Positions 39,274 to 48,995 of a stretch of DNA of 64,000 nucleotides are shown in pieces; positions within the stretch are counted from its first letter, which is position 1; each line of letters starts with the position of its first letter. Origin of the DNA: G965261775 sp965261775 (GTDB taxonomy: Bacteria > Pseudomonadota > Gammaproteobacteria > Eutrophobiales > Eutrophobiaceae); assembly GCA_965261775.1 (NCBI GenBank), contig OZ253477.1:1426001-1490000 (forward strand). The letters are read 5' to 3'. Position numbers and translations under genes: made by a program. Under the pieces are notes generated by a model that was given only the letters and a program-made list of their open reading frames with translations, had not been told where the DNA came from and made no database searches.

Positions 39274-40104
39274 ATGAGTGGGATCAGCCATAGCGAACTC
39301 ACATCACTCACACCTGAAATAATGAGTATCGCCCGGCAGGCGGGAACGAAGATAATGGAACTCTACACGCAGGATTTCTCCGTTGTGAACAAACAGGATA
39401 ATACCCCGTTGACAACCGCTGATATCGCCGCAAACAATATAATCTGTGACAGTCTCAAAGCACTAACCCCCTCTCTTCCTGTTTTGGCCGAAGAATCAGC
39501 CGTGGTCGATTTCAGGGAAAGAATGCAATGGCGTCAATACTGGCTGGTTGACCCGCTGGACGGGACGCGGGAATTTATCAAGAAAAACGGCGAGTTTTCA
39601 GTGAATATCTCCCTCATTGAAGGACAACAAGCCATTCTGGGTGTCATTTATGTTCCTGTCACGGGGGTCGCGTATTGCGCCTCTCTGAACAACGGTGCCG
39701 AACGCTATCAGACTGATTCCACAATCAGCACTCTCACCGTGAAAAAAACCGACCCCGCTGACATCACGATTGTCAGCAGCCGCTCTCACGTCAGCGAAAA
39801 ATTAAAACAATTCATCGCCCGGTTTGATAATCCGACATTACTGTTCATGGGTAGCTCTCTGAAGTGCTGCCTGATAGCCGAAGGTAAAGCCGATATTTAT
39901 CCGCGTTTCGGGCCAACTTCGGAGTGGGATACCGCCGCCGCACAGATCATCGTTGAGGAAGCTGGCGGTATCATTGTGGATACCCGTTTCAGAAGGCTTG
40001 AATACAACAAAAAAGAATCCCTTTTAAACCCCGACTTTCTGGTCATCGCCGACAGGGATTTTGACTGGCGTCAATATACGTCCTTTACCCCAAATAATTT
40101 ATGA
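39274..40104 (+). CDS. cysQ: 3'(2'),5'-bisphosphate nucleotidase CysQ
   Basis: 276 residues from ATG 39274; an in-frame extension to 39127 overlaps thiG and is not credible. Metal sites typical of the inositol-monophosphatase fold: PVLAEESAV, YWLVDPLDGTREFIKKNGEF and SEWDTAAAQIIVEEAGG. It converts PAP (from sulfotransferases and sulfate reduction) to AMP. Confidence 0.93.
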   Translation: MSGISHSELTSLTPEIMSIARQAGTKIMELYTQDFSVVNKQDNTPLTTADIAANNIICDSLKALTPSLPVLAEESAVVDFRERMQWRQYWLVDPLDGTREFIKKNGEFSVNISLIEGQQAILGVIYVPVTGVAYCASLNNGAERYQTDSTISTLTVKKTDPADITIVSSRSHVSEKLKQFIARFDNPTLLFMGSSLKCCLIAEGKADIYPRFGPTSEWDTAAAQIIVEEAGGIIVDTRFRRLEYNKKESLLNPDFLVIADRDFDWRQYTSFTPNNL

Positions 40105-40288
40105 GCGGTTTCGAGGTTATATCTTGCGGACAACCCGAATACTTCAAAAACAGAATTCAGCGTTTTTTTAATAATGGCTCAAAATGAAAGACAAACTTAC
40201 AGAATCAAACCCGCTTTTGTGAAAGGTGCGGATTAATTTAGACCGCACACATAAAGGCAGGCGGTCAGTCAGTTATCCGGAGGACGAT

Positions 40289-40327
40289 TAAAAAAAACCG
40301 GCGGGTTGCAAATAACAACGCGCCGGT
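40289..40327 (-). terminator. Terminator of the outer-membrane barrel gene
   Basis: On the minus strand, stem ACCGGCG / CGCCGGT (40297-40303 with 40321-40327) followed by a run of T (complement of 40289-40297). About 40 bases past the end of the gene at 40369. Confidence 0.85.
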
Positions 40328-40368
40328 CAGTGTTTGTGAAATGAGTGATTAAAGCAAAACACAACATA

Positions 40369-40929
40369 TTAAAAATATGCCAGGAGTGAAGCTCCAAAAT
40401 AGTGTGGTGGCTGGGGCAATCCAGCAAAACGCGTATATTCCGCACGGGCGGAGAACCAGTCATTAAAGTGATATTCAACACCCGCGCCACCCATAAAATC
40501 CAGGCCTTCACCGTCATCAACAGGCACATCTATACTGGACTCTGTGTTAGTCTCCAGGTCCCAATAATGAAAACCCACCTTACCGAATAATTCAACTTTA
40601 TCATTAAGCGGTATACGCGGCACCGCGCTCAAATAGAAAGTCAACACCTCATTATCATCCTTAAAATCCCCACCAACAAAAGCCCCACCAACGATTTCAT
40701 GCCCATACCCGGAAAGATACCCAACACCGGCCTCCAAGCCAATATTAGGGTTTAATTCCACACCGACAAAACCCGATATAGCCGAGCCGTTATCATCACA
40801 ACTCGCGCCATCGGGGCAATCCCTAAAAACCCTGGCATAACCACCACCAACGCCAGCGTAAAAGGTTTGATCCATGGCTAATGCAGGCAATGAGAACGCG
40901 AACAGAAAAGGAAGAAACAAAAAGCGCAA
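40369..40929 (-). CDS. Outer-membrane beta-barrel protein
   Basis: 186 residues. Signal peptide MRFLFLPFLFAFSLPALA, then amphipathic strands (QTFYAGVGGGYARVFRD, IGLEAGVGYLSGYGHEI, EVLTFYLSAVPRIPLNDK, VELFGKVGFHYWDLE, AEYTRFAGLPQP) and a terminal Phe (LLAYF), as in OmpA/OmpX-like 8-strand barrels. In the annotated frame the start is TTG 40929 without a good ribosome site. A well-placed GAGG/ATG at 40945 is one base out of frame across a run of four A; removing one A gives MNNSKLR plus the same signal peptide. Confidence 0.88.
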   Translation of the reverse strand: MRFLFLPFLFAFSLPALAMDQTFYAGVGGGYARVFRDCPDGASCDDNGSAISGFVGVELNPNIGLEAGVGYLSGYGHEIVGGAFVGGDFKDDNEVLTFYLSAVPRIPLNDKVELFGKVGFHYWDLETNTESSIDVPVDDGEGLDFMGGAGVEYHFNDWFSARAEYTRFAGLPQPPHYFGASLLAYF

Positions 40930-41228
40930 TTTTACTATTATTCATGTTTTAATACCTCAATAGCAGAAGAAAAAGGACAGCATAAGCCCCACTATCCGTT
41001 CATTCAGCATATCAACTCAACCAATCGCTGGCAACTGGAAAACAAAAAATTACCCATTAATTGTAAATTCTTCGCCTTTCTTCAATCGTTTATTTTTTTC
41101 AATCATTGTTTACCTGAATATCCAACGGCGACAGGGAAGTGTGCAATCCTGCATGCGATAATCCGTTCTGTGCAGGACACCCGGCTGAAAACATACTGAT
41201 AACCGACCGGGAGATACTTTTGAAAGGC

Positions 41229-41260
41229 ACCGGGAACAGCCTGAAAGGCCATCCCCGGTT
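41229..41260 (-). terminator. Probable terminator of the catalase gene
   Basis: Inverted repeat ACCGGG / CCCGGT (plus strand 41230-41258), 20-50 bases past the catalase stop, with a weak T-rich tail on the minus strand and TTTT on the plus strand. Confidence 0.5.
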
Positions 41261-41278
41261 TTCCTGTTAATCGGCCCT

Positions 41279-42763
41279 TTAACGCCCGATTATCTCATCA
41301 ACGGCAGCCTTTACCATCTTGCCATAATCCTGATCGCAACGTTCAAAATGTACCAGCATTTTATCCCGCACATCCGGCGATACCTGGCTCAGACTGGCAC
41401 CAATATTATTTGTCAACCCTTCCTTTTGCGCCTGGTCCATCAAACAAAATAATGCGCCGGCTTGCGAATAATCATCCGCACCAACACGATGGTCATATCG
41501 ATTAACCGCCGTGGCGTCAATCTTCAGCGGTGGCTCACGGAAGGCTGCCTCTTCTTCCGTCGGCCCCCCCTTGGAATTCGGGCCGTAATTGACAAGTGCT
41601 GAACCACCGTCCACCGAGATGCCATTGTCAAATGGACAACGCGTACCCGCCATGACGCCACCGCGCTGATAATGATTTGCCGAGGTTGCTCGAGGATAAT
41701 TGACTGGCAAATCATTGTAATTGGCGCCTATGCGATAGCGATGCGCATCGGAATAGGCAAACAGTCTTGCCTGCAACATCTTGTCCGGTGAAGCACCAAT
41801 ACCCGGCACCAGATTACCTGGCGAAAATGCAGATTGCTCTGTTTCGGCAAAGTAATTGCCGACATTGCTATTCAGTTCAAGCTCGCCAATCTCTATCAAA
41901 GGATAGTCTGCATGCGGCCATACCCTGGTTAAATCAAACGGGTTAATCTCATAAGCCCCGGCCTCTTTTTCCGGCATAATCTGAATATTCACCGTCCATT
42001 TCGGAAAATTACCTGCATTGATATTTTCAACCAAATCACGCTGTGCATGATCCGGATCATTACCGCATAACACTCTGGATTCAGCTTCAGTCAAACATTT
42101 AATGCCCTGCTGCGTCTTGAAATGCCACTTGACCCAGAAACGTTCTTCCTGCTTGTTCCAGAACGAAAACGTATGTGAACCGTAGCCATTCATATGCCGA
42201 TAATCCGCAGGTACCCCACGGTCTGAAAACAGGATTGTGATCTGGTGCATCGCCTGTGGATTTAAGGCCCAAAAATCCCAGACCATCTCAGGATTCTTGG
42301 TATTGGTCACCGGGTCGCGCTTTTGCGTATGAATAAAATCGGGGAATTTACTCGGATCACGCAAAAAAAAGACCGGCGTATTATTACCCACAATATCGTG
42401 ATTCCCCTGTTTGGTGTAAAACTTCACGGCAAAACCACGCGGGTCCCGCTCGGCATCGGCAGAGCCGCTCTCGCCACCTACAGTTGAAAAACGTAAAAAA
42501 ACCTCCGTCTTCTTGTCCCTGCCATTAAGGTAATCCGCGATGGTATACTGCGACAGATCCTTCTTTAAAGTGAACGTGCCATAAGCACCGGAACCCTTGG
42601 CATGTACAACGCGCTCAGGGATTCTTTCCCGGTTAAAATGCGCCAGTTTTTCAAGCAACTGCCAGTCCTGCATCAACAAGGGGCCGCGCGGGCCTGCGGT
42701 CACCGAGTTCTGATCATCAACGACAGGCGCGCCGGATGATGTTGTTAACGTTTTCTGTTTCAT
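41279..42763 (-). CDS. katA: Monofunctional heme catalase
   Basis: 494 residues, typical of small-subunit catalases. Catalytic His is in ERVVHAKGSGAYGTF, the catalytic Asn region is NTPVFFLRDPSKFPDF, and the proximal heme Tyr is in RLFAYSDAHRYRIG. It decomposes H2O2 in the cytosol. The 137 bases upstream are very AT-rich and presumably hold its promoter; I see no defined OxyR site. Confidence 0.96.
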   Translation of the reverse strand: MKQKTLTTSSGAPVVDDQNSVTAGPRGPLLMQDWQLLEKLAHFNRERIPERVVHAKGSGAYGTFTLKKDLSQYTIADYLNGRDKKTEVFLRFSTVGGESGSADAERDPRGFAVKFYTKQGNHDIVGNNTPVFFLRDPSKFPDFIHTQKRDPVTNTKNPEMVWDFWALNPQAMHQITILFSDRGVPADYRHMNGYGSHTFSFWNKQEERFWVKWHFKTQQGIKCLTEAESRVLCGNDPDHAQRDLVENINAGNFPKWTVNIQIMPEKEAGAYEINPFDLTRVWPHADYPLIEIGELELNSNVGNYFAETEQSAFSPGNLVPGIGASPDKMLQARLFAYSDAHRYRIGANYNDLPVNYPRATSANHYQRGGVMAGTRCPFDNGISVDGGSALVNYGPNSKGGPTEEEAAFREPPLKIDATAVNRYDHRVGADDYSQAGALFCLMDQAQKEGLTNNIGASLSQVSPDVRDKMLVHFERCDQDYGKMVKAAVDEIIGR

Positions 42764-42900
42764 AATAAACCTCTCAATTTAATAGTCCTGGAGCAACTAT
42801 TGTATGACAGGCATATTAATACGTATATTATATTATAATTATATATCTAATAGTTTTTATAAATTAAAAAATCCAAAAGAAAAACCTGTCGCGGAAAAAG

Positions 42901-43620
42901 CTACGCCTTCCGCGAGGGCTTATAAGGACTGGTGACTATTTGGGCCGCAGAGATATTACGTTTGGACAATTCATTTTCAATAGACTGTGCTACAAACTGA
43001 CGTTGATTCTGGCTACCGGTCCGAGACTCCGGCATGATTAACCTGCCCGCTGTTTCCAAAGTGCTTGTTTTGTGCGCCAGCCTGTTACGCTCTCGCCCGC
43101 CGCTGGCGACATAATTTTCAACAAAATGGGGCGTAACGACCAGAAAGGCGATATCGTCAAGAGAGAAAGAAGAAGTCAGCAAGGGGTACTTAAAGACAAC
43201 GCCGGGTTCCGCCGTCGCCATCATTGCCGCTTGTCTTTTTCTCAAGGCGTTATTAAATAACGCGCTGTTGAAGATCAATATCCCCGCATCAGAACGATTA
43301 TCCCACAAGCGTGACAGTGCCAGGGCGTCAGATAAATCCTGGGAACAGAACAGGACGTTCAGTTCCTGCTCCAATCTGGCTGTGCCATGCTCCGCCTGAT
43401 AGTGCCAAAAATGGTTATTGAGTAGCGCCTTTGCCAGTCCCTGTCGCATACCTCTGAATAAATAACCCGTGCCGTCATACTGCAGATTAAGAAAAGCATA
43501 GCGCTGGTCAATCATCCGATTGATCGCCCGTGCCCAGCCGTGGTCATGAGTATGCCGGGGCGTACCTGCTACTGTAGCATTATATGGATATGCCGTTTGC
43601 TGTGTGGAATGGCTACTCAT
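42901..43620 (-). CDS. Protein of unknown function
   Basis: 239 residues, soluble, no signal peptide. Readable segments include HGWARAINRMIDQRYAFLNL, GTGYLFRGMRQGLAKALLNN, SDAGILIFNSALFNNALRKR and IAFLVVTPHFVENYVASGGR, and a basic C-terminus (SPYKPSRKA). YLFRGM superficially recalls the first motif of ADP-ribosyltransferases, but I see no matching later motifs. Codon use is like the neighbours, so it is probably a core gene. Confidence 0.8.
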   Translation of the reverse strand: MSSHSTQQTAYPYNATVAGTPRHTHDHGWARAINRMIDQRYAFLNLQYDGTGYLFRGMRQGLAKALLNNHFWHYQAEHGTARLEQELNVLFCSQDLSDALALSRLWDNRSDAGILIFNSALFNNALRKRQAAMMATAEPGVVFKYPLLTSSFSLDDIAFLVVTPHFVENYVASGGRERNRLAHKTSTLETAGRLIMPESRTGSQNQRQFVAQSIENELSKRNISAAQIVTSPYKPSRKA

Positions 43621-43740
43621 ATCAATACTTCAAAAAAACAGACCGTAAATCCTGACCAATGGAAAACTTTTGATCTGGACGCACCACAACGGATATCTGC
43701 ATTGATATGCATCTAAACCCAGGGCATACCCCCATACAGA

Positions 43741-43816
<76 letters not shown>

Positions 43817-43964
43817 TTTGTTATAAAACGTGGGGCTCTTATCTTTTACCGTATCAATTCCGGATGGCAAAATCCCGTTGTCTGTGGGTTGATTCTCCCG
43901 AACCCGCGACAAATAAAACAGGGAACAGCTATTAGAGCGATCTGTATTGCTTTCGTCAAGAAAC

Positions 43965-44237
43965 TTATCCCTCAGGCGAGACAAATTCTTTTGGTTTTTC
44001 CGAACCTTCCCCGAAGAAATATTTTTCCATTTCCTTTTCCAGAAATTGCCTTGCCTTGGGTTCAACCGGCGTCAGACGGTATTCATTAATCAACATGGTC
44101 TGATGTCCCAACCACATCTGCCATGCCTCCTGCGAGACCTGTTCATAAATCCGCTTGCCGAGTTCCCCCGGATAGGGCACGGTCTTCAAACCTTCTGCTT
44201 CTTTACCCAGTTTTATACAATTTACGTTGCGACTCAT
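43965..44237 (-). CDS. yggX: Fe(2+)-trafficking protein YggX
   Basis: 90 residues with the family pattern (S)RNVNCIKLGKEAEGL, YPGELGKRIYEQVSQEAW and WLGHQTMLINEYRL, including the early Cys. It links iron handling and oxidative-damage resistance. It follows mutY with 12 bases between them, the standard mutY-yggX operon. Confidence 0.96.
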   Translation of the reverse strand: MSRNVNCIKLGKEAEGLKTVPYPGELGKRIYEQVSQEAWQMWLGHQTMLINEYRLTPVEPKARQFLEKEMEKYFFGEGSEKPKEFVSPEG

Positions 44238-44249
44238 GTCAATCTCCTT

Positions 44250-45305
44250 TCACTGTCTTTTATTCAAATTCTGCAATATCGCGACCACCGGTGCCGGAAA
44301 ACCCAGTACCGGAGGCGAACAGGATTTAGTCCATATTACCATGGCAGCGTCATTCATTCTTTTCATACCTTCTTTTATCCTGAAATGAACGGGACGGATC
44401 AACAAACGAAAATGACTGAACGTATGTTTAATACAGGGATATTCGATCTTTTCCTGAACAATGTAACCATACCTTTTGGTGACCGCGCCGGGGATCCGTT
44501 CATCTTCTCCTATTTCAGGGAAACACCAAAGCCCTCCCCAGACGCCGCTTGGCGGTCTTCGTTCAAGCAATATCTCGCCAGCGTCGTTTTCAATAATGGC
44601 AAAGACGGTTTGTCGTTCAGGCAAACCGGCTCTCGGTCTTGTCTGCGGATAATCATGCTGTCTGCCGGTCTTTGCCGCGATACAACCCGCCGATACGGGA
44701 CACTGTTCGCAGCGGGGCCGACGACGGGTGCAGACGGTGGAACCCAGATCCATAATTGCCTGTGTATATTTATCATGGTTTTGGTACGGTGTATGCCACT
44801 CGGCGTAATCCCAAAGCACCTTTTCAACCTGCTTTTCTCCCCGCCAGCCGTCAACGGCATAGTAACGCGCCAGCACCCGTCTGACATTGCCATCCAGAAT
44901 AGGGTAGCGTTTCCCGCAAGCCAGGGAAAGGATGGCGCCGGCAGTTGAGCGTCCGATGCCGGGCAGATCGATCAGAGCGTCCATTGAATCCGGAAATTGC
45001 CCTGCATATTTTTCGGCGACGATATGCGCCGCCTTGTGCAGGTTTCGGGCGCGGGCGTAATAACCCAGACCGGTCCAATGATGCAGGACTTCATCCTGCT
45101 TTGCTCCGGCCAGCGCCAAAACATCGGGAAATCGCAAAATAAAGCGTCGATAGTAAGGGATCACCGTCGTTACCTGCGTCTGCTGTAGCATGATTTCGGA
45201 GACCCAGACCCGGTAAGGATTACGCTCCAATTGCCAGGGCAATCCGCGTCTCCCGTGTTTTTTGAACCAGTCCAGCAAGCGATCCGAAAATGGATCAGCA
45301 GTCAT
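44250..45305 (-). CDS. mutY: A/G-specific adenine glycosylase MutY
   Basis: 351 residues from MTADPFSDRLLDWF; an in-frame ATG at 45329 would add 8 residues and neither has a strong ribosome site. Catalytic Glu is in VSEIMLQQTQVTTV, the HhH in LIDLPGIGRSTAGAIL, catalytic Asp in PILDGNVRRVLARY, and the 4Fe-4S loop is CTRRRPRCEQCPVSAGC (C-x6-C-x2-C-x5-C). The C-terminal Nudix-like domain recognises 8-oxoG (ILLERRPPSGVWGGLW). It removes A mispaired with 8-oxoG. Confidence 0.96.
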   Translation of the reverse strand: MTADPFSDRLLDWFKKHGRRGLPWQLERNPYRVWVSEIMLQQTQVTTVIPYYRRFILRFPDVLALAGAKQDEVLHHWTGLGYYARARNLHKAAHIVAEKYAGQFPDSMDALIDLPGIGRSTAGAILSLACGKRYPILDGNVRRVLARYYAVDGWRGEKQVEKVLWDYAEWHTPYQNHDKYTQAIMDLGSTVCTRRRPRCEQCPVSAGCIAAKTGRQHDYPQTRPRAGLPERQTVFAIIENDAGEILLERRPPSGVWGGLWCFPEIGEDERIPGAVTKRYGYIVQEKIEYPCIKHTFSHFRLLIRPVHFRIKEGMKRMNDAAMVIWTKSCSPPVLGFPAPVVAILQNLNKRQ

Positions 45306-45329
45306 GCTTTGTGCAACCAGCGCAGGCAT

Positions 45330-45906
45330 TGAACAAGGAAAACGGCACCTTGGGAGATATGAGCGCGCGTTTGAACAAGATTAATAGTATGCATCAATCA
45401 CAACCAGGTCCAAAATGGCAGTCAAAGGAGGATGTAGATATTACCCTGCATATAATATCCTGGCCCGGTAGAACGTCAAACACGCTGTCAACATTGTGAA
45501 ACCTGGCTCCCTGAACAGGCCTCACACCCATACTTACCATTACTTTCCCATCACGGCCTTTGAAGGGGGAATAAAACAAAACCGGCCCACGGGCGCGGTG
45601 CTTGTAACGCCTGCCATCATCGGTCTGCCGGTTAGTTTGAGTTGACACTGCTTTATCACATTACCCAACAAGCACGGGCCAGTGGTGGCACCCGTCTCAA
45701 CGAGTGCCTTGAACAAATTGAAATTTTTAAGCAGTTCCTTTCCGATATCCGGACTCAGGTCCTGTTCCACCAGGATGATCATAACGTTTGTGGTTGGTCC
45801 AATCCGGGGGGAGGAAGTCGAAAGCTACCTGACAGGCACAGCATGAGAAAAAAAGTTAACTCCTTATAGAAACAAAACGGCATAATTCCCGTAAACTTCA
45901 TCACTT
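45330..45906. other. Interval without a supported gene
   Basis: 577 bases. Several 75-85 codon frames exist on both strands, none with recognisable family features or ribosome sites. A minus-strand one (45540-45782) has a slightly protein-like N-terminus (DIGKELLKNFNLFKALVETG) and could be a remnant. Confidence 0.45.
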
Positions 45907-47505
45907 CTAAAATAATTTATCCAATACTTTTTTAACCGTTTCGCCCCCGACGGTCTCTGCCGATTCGGCATCCGCTGGTCCGACGGTGGCATCATTCCCA
46001 ATCTTTTTTCGAGTCTTCTGCCTGATGGCCTGTTTTAAGACAATATTGAAGATAGAAGTCGCGCCGGGCCGACATTTTCTGTCCGCTATTTTTTCGCGGC
46101 ATTTTACCCGGATGTTGTGTCCGCCAATATCGTAATGCTCGTTTTTCAAGGTCGCGCTTTCCGGGTCGGCAGCGATATCAAAATCGTATTTCCAGGTTTC
46201 ATCGTTCAGATCAATCAGCACTCCCTCACCATTGATCTTAAAACCCGGTGCCGTGATTAACAGATCGCGATTTTCGATGCGCCCCTTGTTGATATCCAGT
46301 TCGGCGGTCAGGGAATCAAAACCGGTTTCACCATCCATATCAAGTTTACCGATACGCCCGGTTTTGTGCATGCGCTCAACCTGTCGCAGAACCCCGGGGA
46401 TATCAATACCGCCCAATACCCCGTCGGCAAGTTTGACGCTGACTTTACCCGTCAGACGTTCTTTCAACAGGGATGAATTCGCGCCGGAAGAGGTCAGGAC
46501 AAGATTAATATTGGCTTTTCCAGCGACATCCGCCTTGACGTCAAGCGCGGTCAATAACGATTCTATCTGCACCCCGGAAAGTGTCGCATTCAATGTCAAC
46601 ACAGGCTCTTCGCCATCCGCATCCAGACGAATGTGACCTTGATAAATCCCGTTGTATTTCAGCGCGGCGGGGGTGACCTCGTCTGTCTCCGACCCCGACG
46701 AAACATAACGGTCCGCATTCAGATTATCAATACGCAGACTGAACTTAAGCTCTGGCGGCGCAAGGCTTGTCAGATTGACATTGCCCCGCATTTGACTCTC
46801 GTCCATGAGCAGTGTTATCCGGTCCAGCGATATGCTGCCATCATCCCGATAGACAACGGCACCCCTGAACTGAACGGAAGATGACAATGCTGGTGTTGAC
46901 GCCGCTATATCCAGCGTAGCATGGACATCAACCGGTTTATCCGGTTCAAGTCTGCCGCTACGTATATTGATATTGGCAAATGTATATTCAAGTCCGCGCC
47001 GTTCGTCGCGCCAGTAAATATTGACATCTTTAATGTTCACTCCGCCCGAAACCAGCGTCGCCAGCGGGACACGCCATTTATTACGTGCCCCCTCTTTCCC
47101 GTTCGTCGGCAAAAAATTATCCCGGTTGCCAATGCCTGCGACGTTGCTGACAAGATTCACCGTGGCACCGTGTAGCACCAGCGTATCCATTTCCAGCCTG
47201 CCGTGCAGTAAAGGCAGCCATCCGGCACGAATATTGATTTTATCTATTTTAATGAAAGGCGCATCGCCAGAACCCGGGGCGTTACTAATCCACACATCTG
47301 TTGCGCCGAGACCTGGCCACGGGTAATAACTTACAGTGAAGCCCCCCGCGAAGATCAGCTCCCGGCCTGTCCTTGCCTTGAATTGATCGACAATGATTTG
47401 TTTATACCCGTCCGGGTCAAGAGAGAGTACCTTTATCACGGCTATGCCGATGATCAGTATGATAAAAACGCCTAAACCGATGGTCAGCCTGACCGGAAAT
47501 TTCAT
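45907..47505 (-). CDS. AsmA family protein
   Basis: 532 residues. One N-terminal membrane anchor (LTIGLGVFIILIIGIAVIKV), then a long periplasmic beta-rich part with AsmA-type repeats (LIFAGGFTVSYYPWPGLGAT, INIRAGWLPLLHGRLEMDTL, VSVKLADGVLGGIDI and LDINKGRIENRDLLIT). AsmA-like proteins are thought to move phospholipid between membranes or support outer-membrane assembly. It follows argH with a gap of about 20 bases. Confidence 0.92.
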   Translation of the reverse strand: MKFPVRLTIGLGVFIILIIGIAVIKVLSLDPDGYKQIIVDQFKARTGRELIFAGGFTVSYYPWPGLGATDVWISNAPGSGDAPFIKIDKINIRAGWLPLLHGRLEMDTLVLHGATVNLVSNVAGIGNRDNFLPTNGKEGARNKWRVPLATLVSGGVNIKDVNIYWRDERRGLEYTFANINIRSGRLEPDKPVDVHATLDIAASTPALSSSVQFRGAVVYRDDGSISLDRITLLMDESQMRGNVNLTSLAPPELKFSLRIDNLNADRYVSSGSETDEVTPAALKYNGIYQGHIRLDADGEEPVLTLNATLSGVQIESLLTALDVKADVAGKANINLVLTSSGANSSLLKERLTGKVSVKLADGVLGGIDIPGVLRQVERMHKTGRIGKLDMDGETGFDSLTAELDINKGRIENRDLLITAPGFKINGEGVLIDLNDETWKYDFDIAADPESATLKNEHYDIGGHNIRVKCREKIADRKCRPGATSIFNIVLKQAIRQKTRKKIGNDATVGPADAESAETVGGETVKKVLDKLF

Positions 47506-47525
47506 TCAAGCGGATTCCATTTATT

Positions 47526-48923
47526 TTACTTGATGCGTTGTTTCATCTGTTTAATCGCCTCCTTGACCCGTTTCGGTGCCGTGCCGCCGATATGATCCCT
47601 GGTGGCGATGGACTGTTCCAGTTCCAGTACGGTAAAGACATCATCATTGATGGCATCGCTGAACCGTTTCAGCTCAAGCAGGGTCAGTTCGTGCAAAGTC
47701 TTACCACATTTCATGGCGTAGCGGACGATCTTGCCGACAATCTCATGTGCATCCCGAAAAGGCAAACCCCGGACGACCAGATAATCTGCCAGATCGGTCG
47801 CTGTGGTATAACCTTCGGCGGCGGCCTGATACATCGCCGCGCGGTTCACTTTCATCGTTGAAATCAAACCCGTATAGGCGGTCAGACACATCTTCACCGT
47901 ATCCAACGCGTCAAACAAACTCTCCTTGTCTTCCTGATTATCACGGTTATAGGCCAGCGGTTGCGCTTTCATCACTGTAAGTATCGCAAGCAGGTCGCCA
48001 TAAACCCGGCCGGTTTTGCCACGCACTAATTCAGGAATATCGGGGTTTTTCTTCTGCGGCATAATGGATGAACCCGTGCACCAGTGATCGCTCAGTTCAA
48101 CAAAACCGTGCGATGGCGATACCCACAGGACAAGCTCTTCGGAAAAACGCGACAGATGCATCATGATCATCCCGGCGTCAGCACAGAATTCAATGATGAA
48201 ATCACGATCACTGACTGCATCAATTGAATTTTGTGTCACACCGTCAAATGAAAGTAATTCGGCTATATATTCGCGGTCAATGTGATAGCTGGTGCCGGCC
48301 AGGGCCGCCGAACCCAGTGGCAGAAAATTGATGCGTTTCCGACAATCCCGCAATCGCATTTTGTCACGCAACAACATCTCCGACCAGGCCAGCAGATGAT
48401 GCCCGAAAGTGACCGGTTGCGCTGGTTGCAGGTGGGTCAGGCCGGGCATGACCGCATCGTAATGCGCGGCGGCAACATTAAGCAACGCCCGGATCAAGGC
48501 GTCAATCTGCTCGTTAACGATATCAATTTCATCGCGCAGATACAGTCGCATATCGGTCGCGATCTGATCGTTTCTGGAGCGTCCGGTATGCAGTTTTTTA
48601 CCGACATTCCCAATCCGCTGCACCAGTTCCGCTTCAATATTCATGTGCACGTCTTCAAGCGAAGAAGACCAGCGCATCTTATTGGCTTCAATATCCGCGC
48701 CAATCTGTTCCAGTCCCTGCACAATAAGTTTGCATTCCTTCGCCGGGACAATCCCGACCTTCGCCAGCATCTTTACATGGGCGATTGAACCCATGATGTC
48801 GTAACGCGCCAGGCGCTGGTCGTAAGAGACCGATTGCGTGAATTGCTCCACAAAACTGTCGGTCTCCTCAATAAATCTGCCACTCCAGGGCTTTTTCGGT
48901 TTTTTATTTTTTTCCGCACACAT
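47526..48923 (-). CDS. argH: Argininosuccinate lyase ArgH
   Basis: 465 residues from MCAEKNKKPKKPWSGRF (an upstream in-frame ATG at 48944 is less likely). Signature loop GSSIMPQKKNPDIPELVRGK contains the catalytic Ser, and GLTHLQPAQPVTFGHHLLAW is also diagnostic. It catalyses the last step of arginine synthesis. Divergent from the AlgZ-like kinase gene, the same neighbourhood as argH-algZ-algR in Pseudomonas. Confidence 0.97.
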   Translation of the reverse strand: MCAEKNKKPKKPWSGRFIEETDSFVEQFTQSVSYDQRLARYDIMGSIAHVKMLAKVGIVPAKECKLIVQGLEQIGADIEANKMRWSSSLEDVHMNIEAELVQRIGNVGKKLHTGRSRNDQIATDMRLYLRDEIDIVNEQIDALIRALLNVAAAHYDAVMPGLTHLQPAQPVTFGHHLLAWSEMLLRDKMRLRDCRKRINFLPLGSAALAGTSYHIDREYIAELLSFDGVTQNSIDAVSDRDFIIEFCADAGMIMMHLSRFSEELVLWVSPSHGFVELSDHWCTGSSIMPQKKNPDIPELVRGKTGRVYGDLLAILTVMKAQPLAYNRDNQEDKESLFDALDTVKMCLTAYTGLISTMKVNRAAMYQAAAEGYTTATDLADYLVVRGLPFRDAHEIVGKIVRYAMKCGKTLHELTLLELKRFSDAINDDVFTVLELEQSIATRDHIGGTAPKRVKEAIKQMKQRIK

Positions 48924-48995
48924 AATCACGCATAATAATGCCATGTTTCAGGATATAATGTGGTTCAGTATAACGTATGCCCGGCCAACTTTTGA

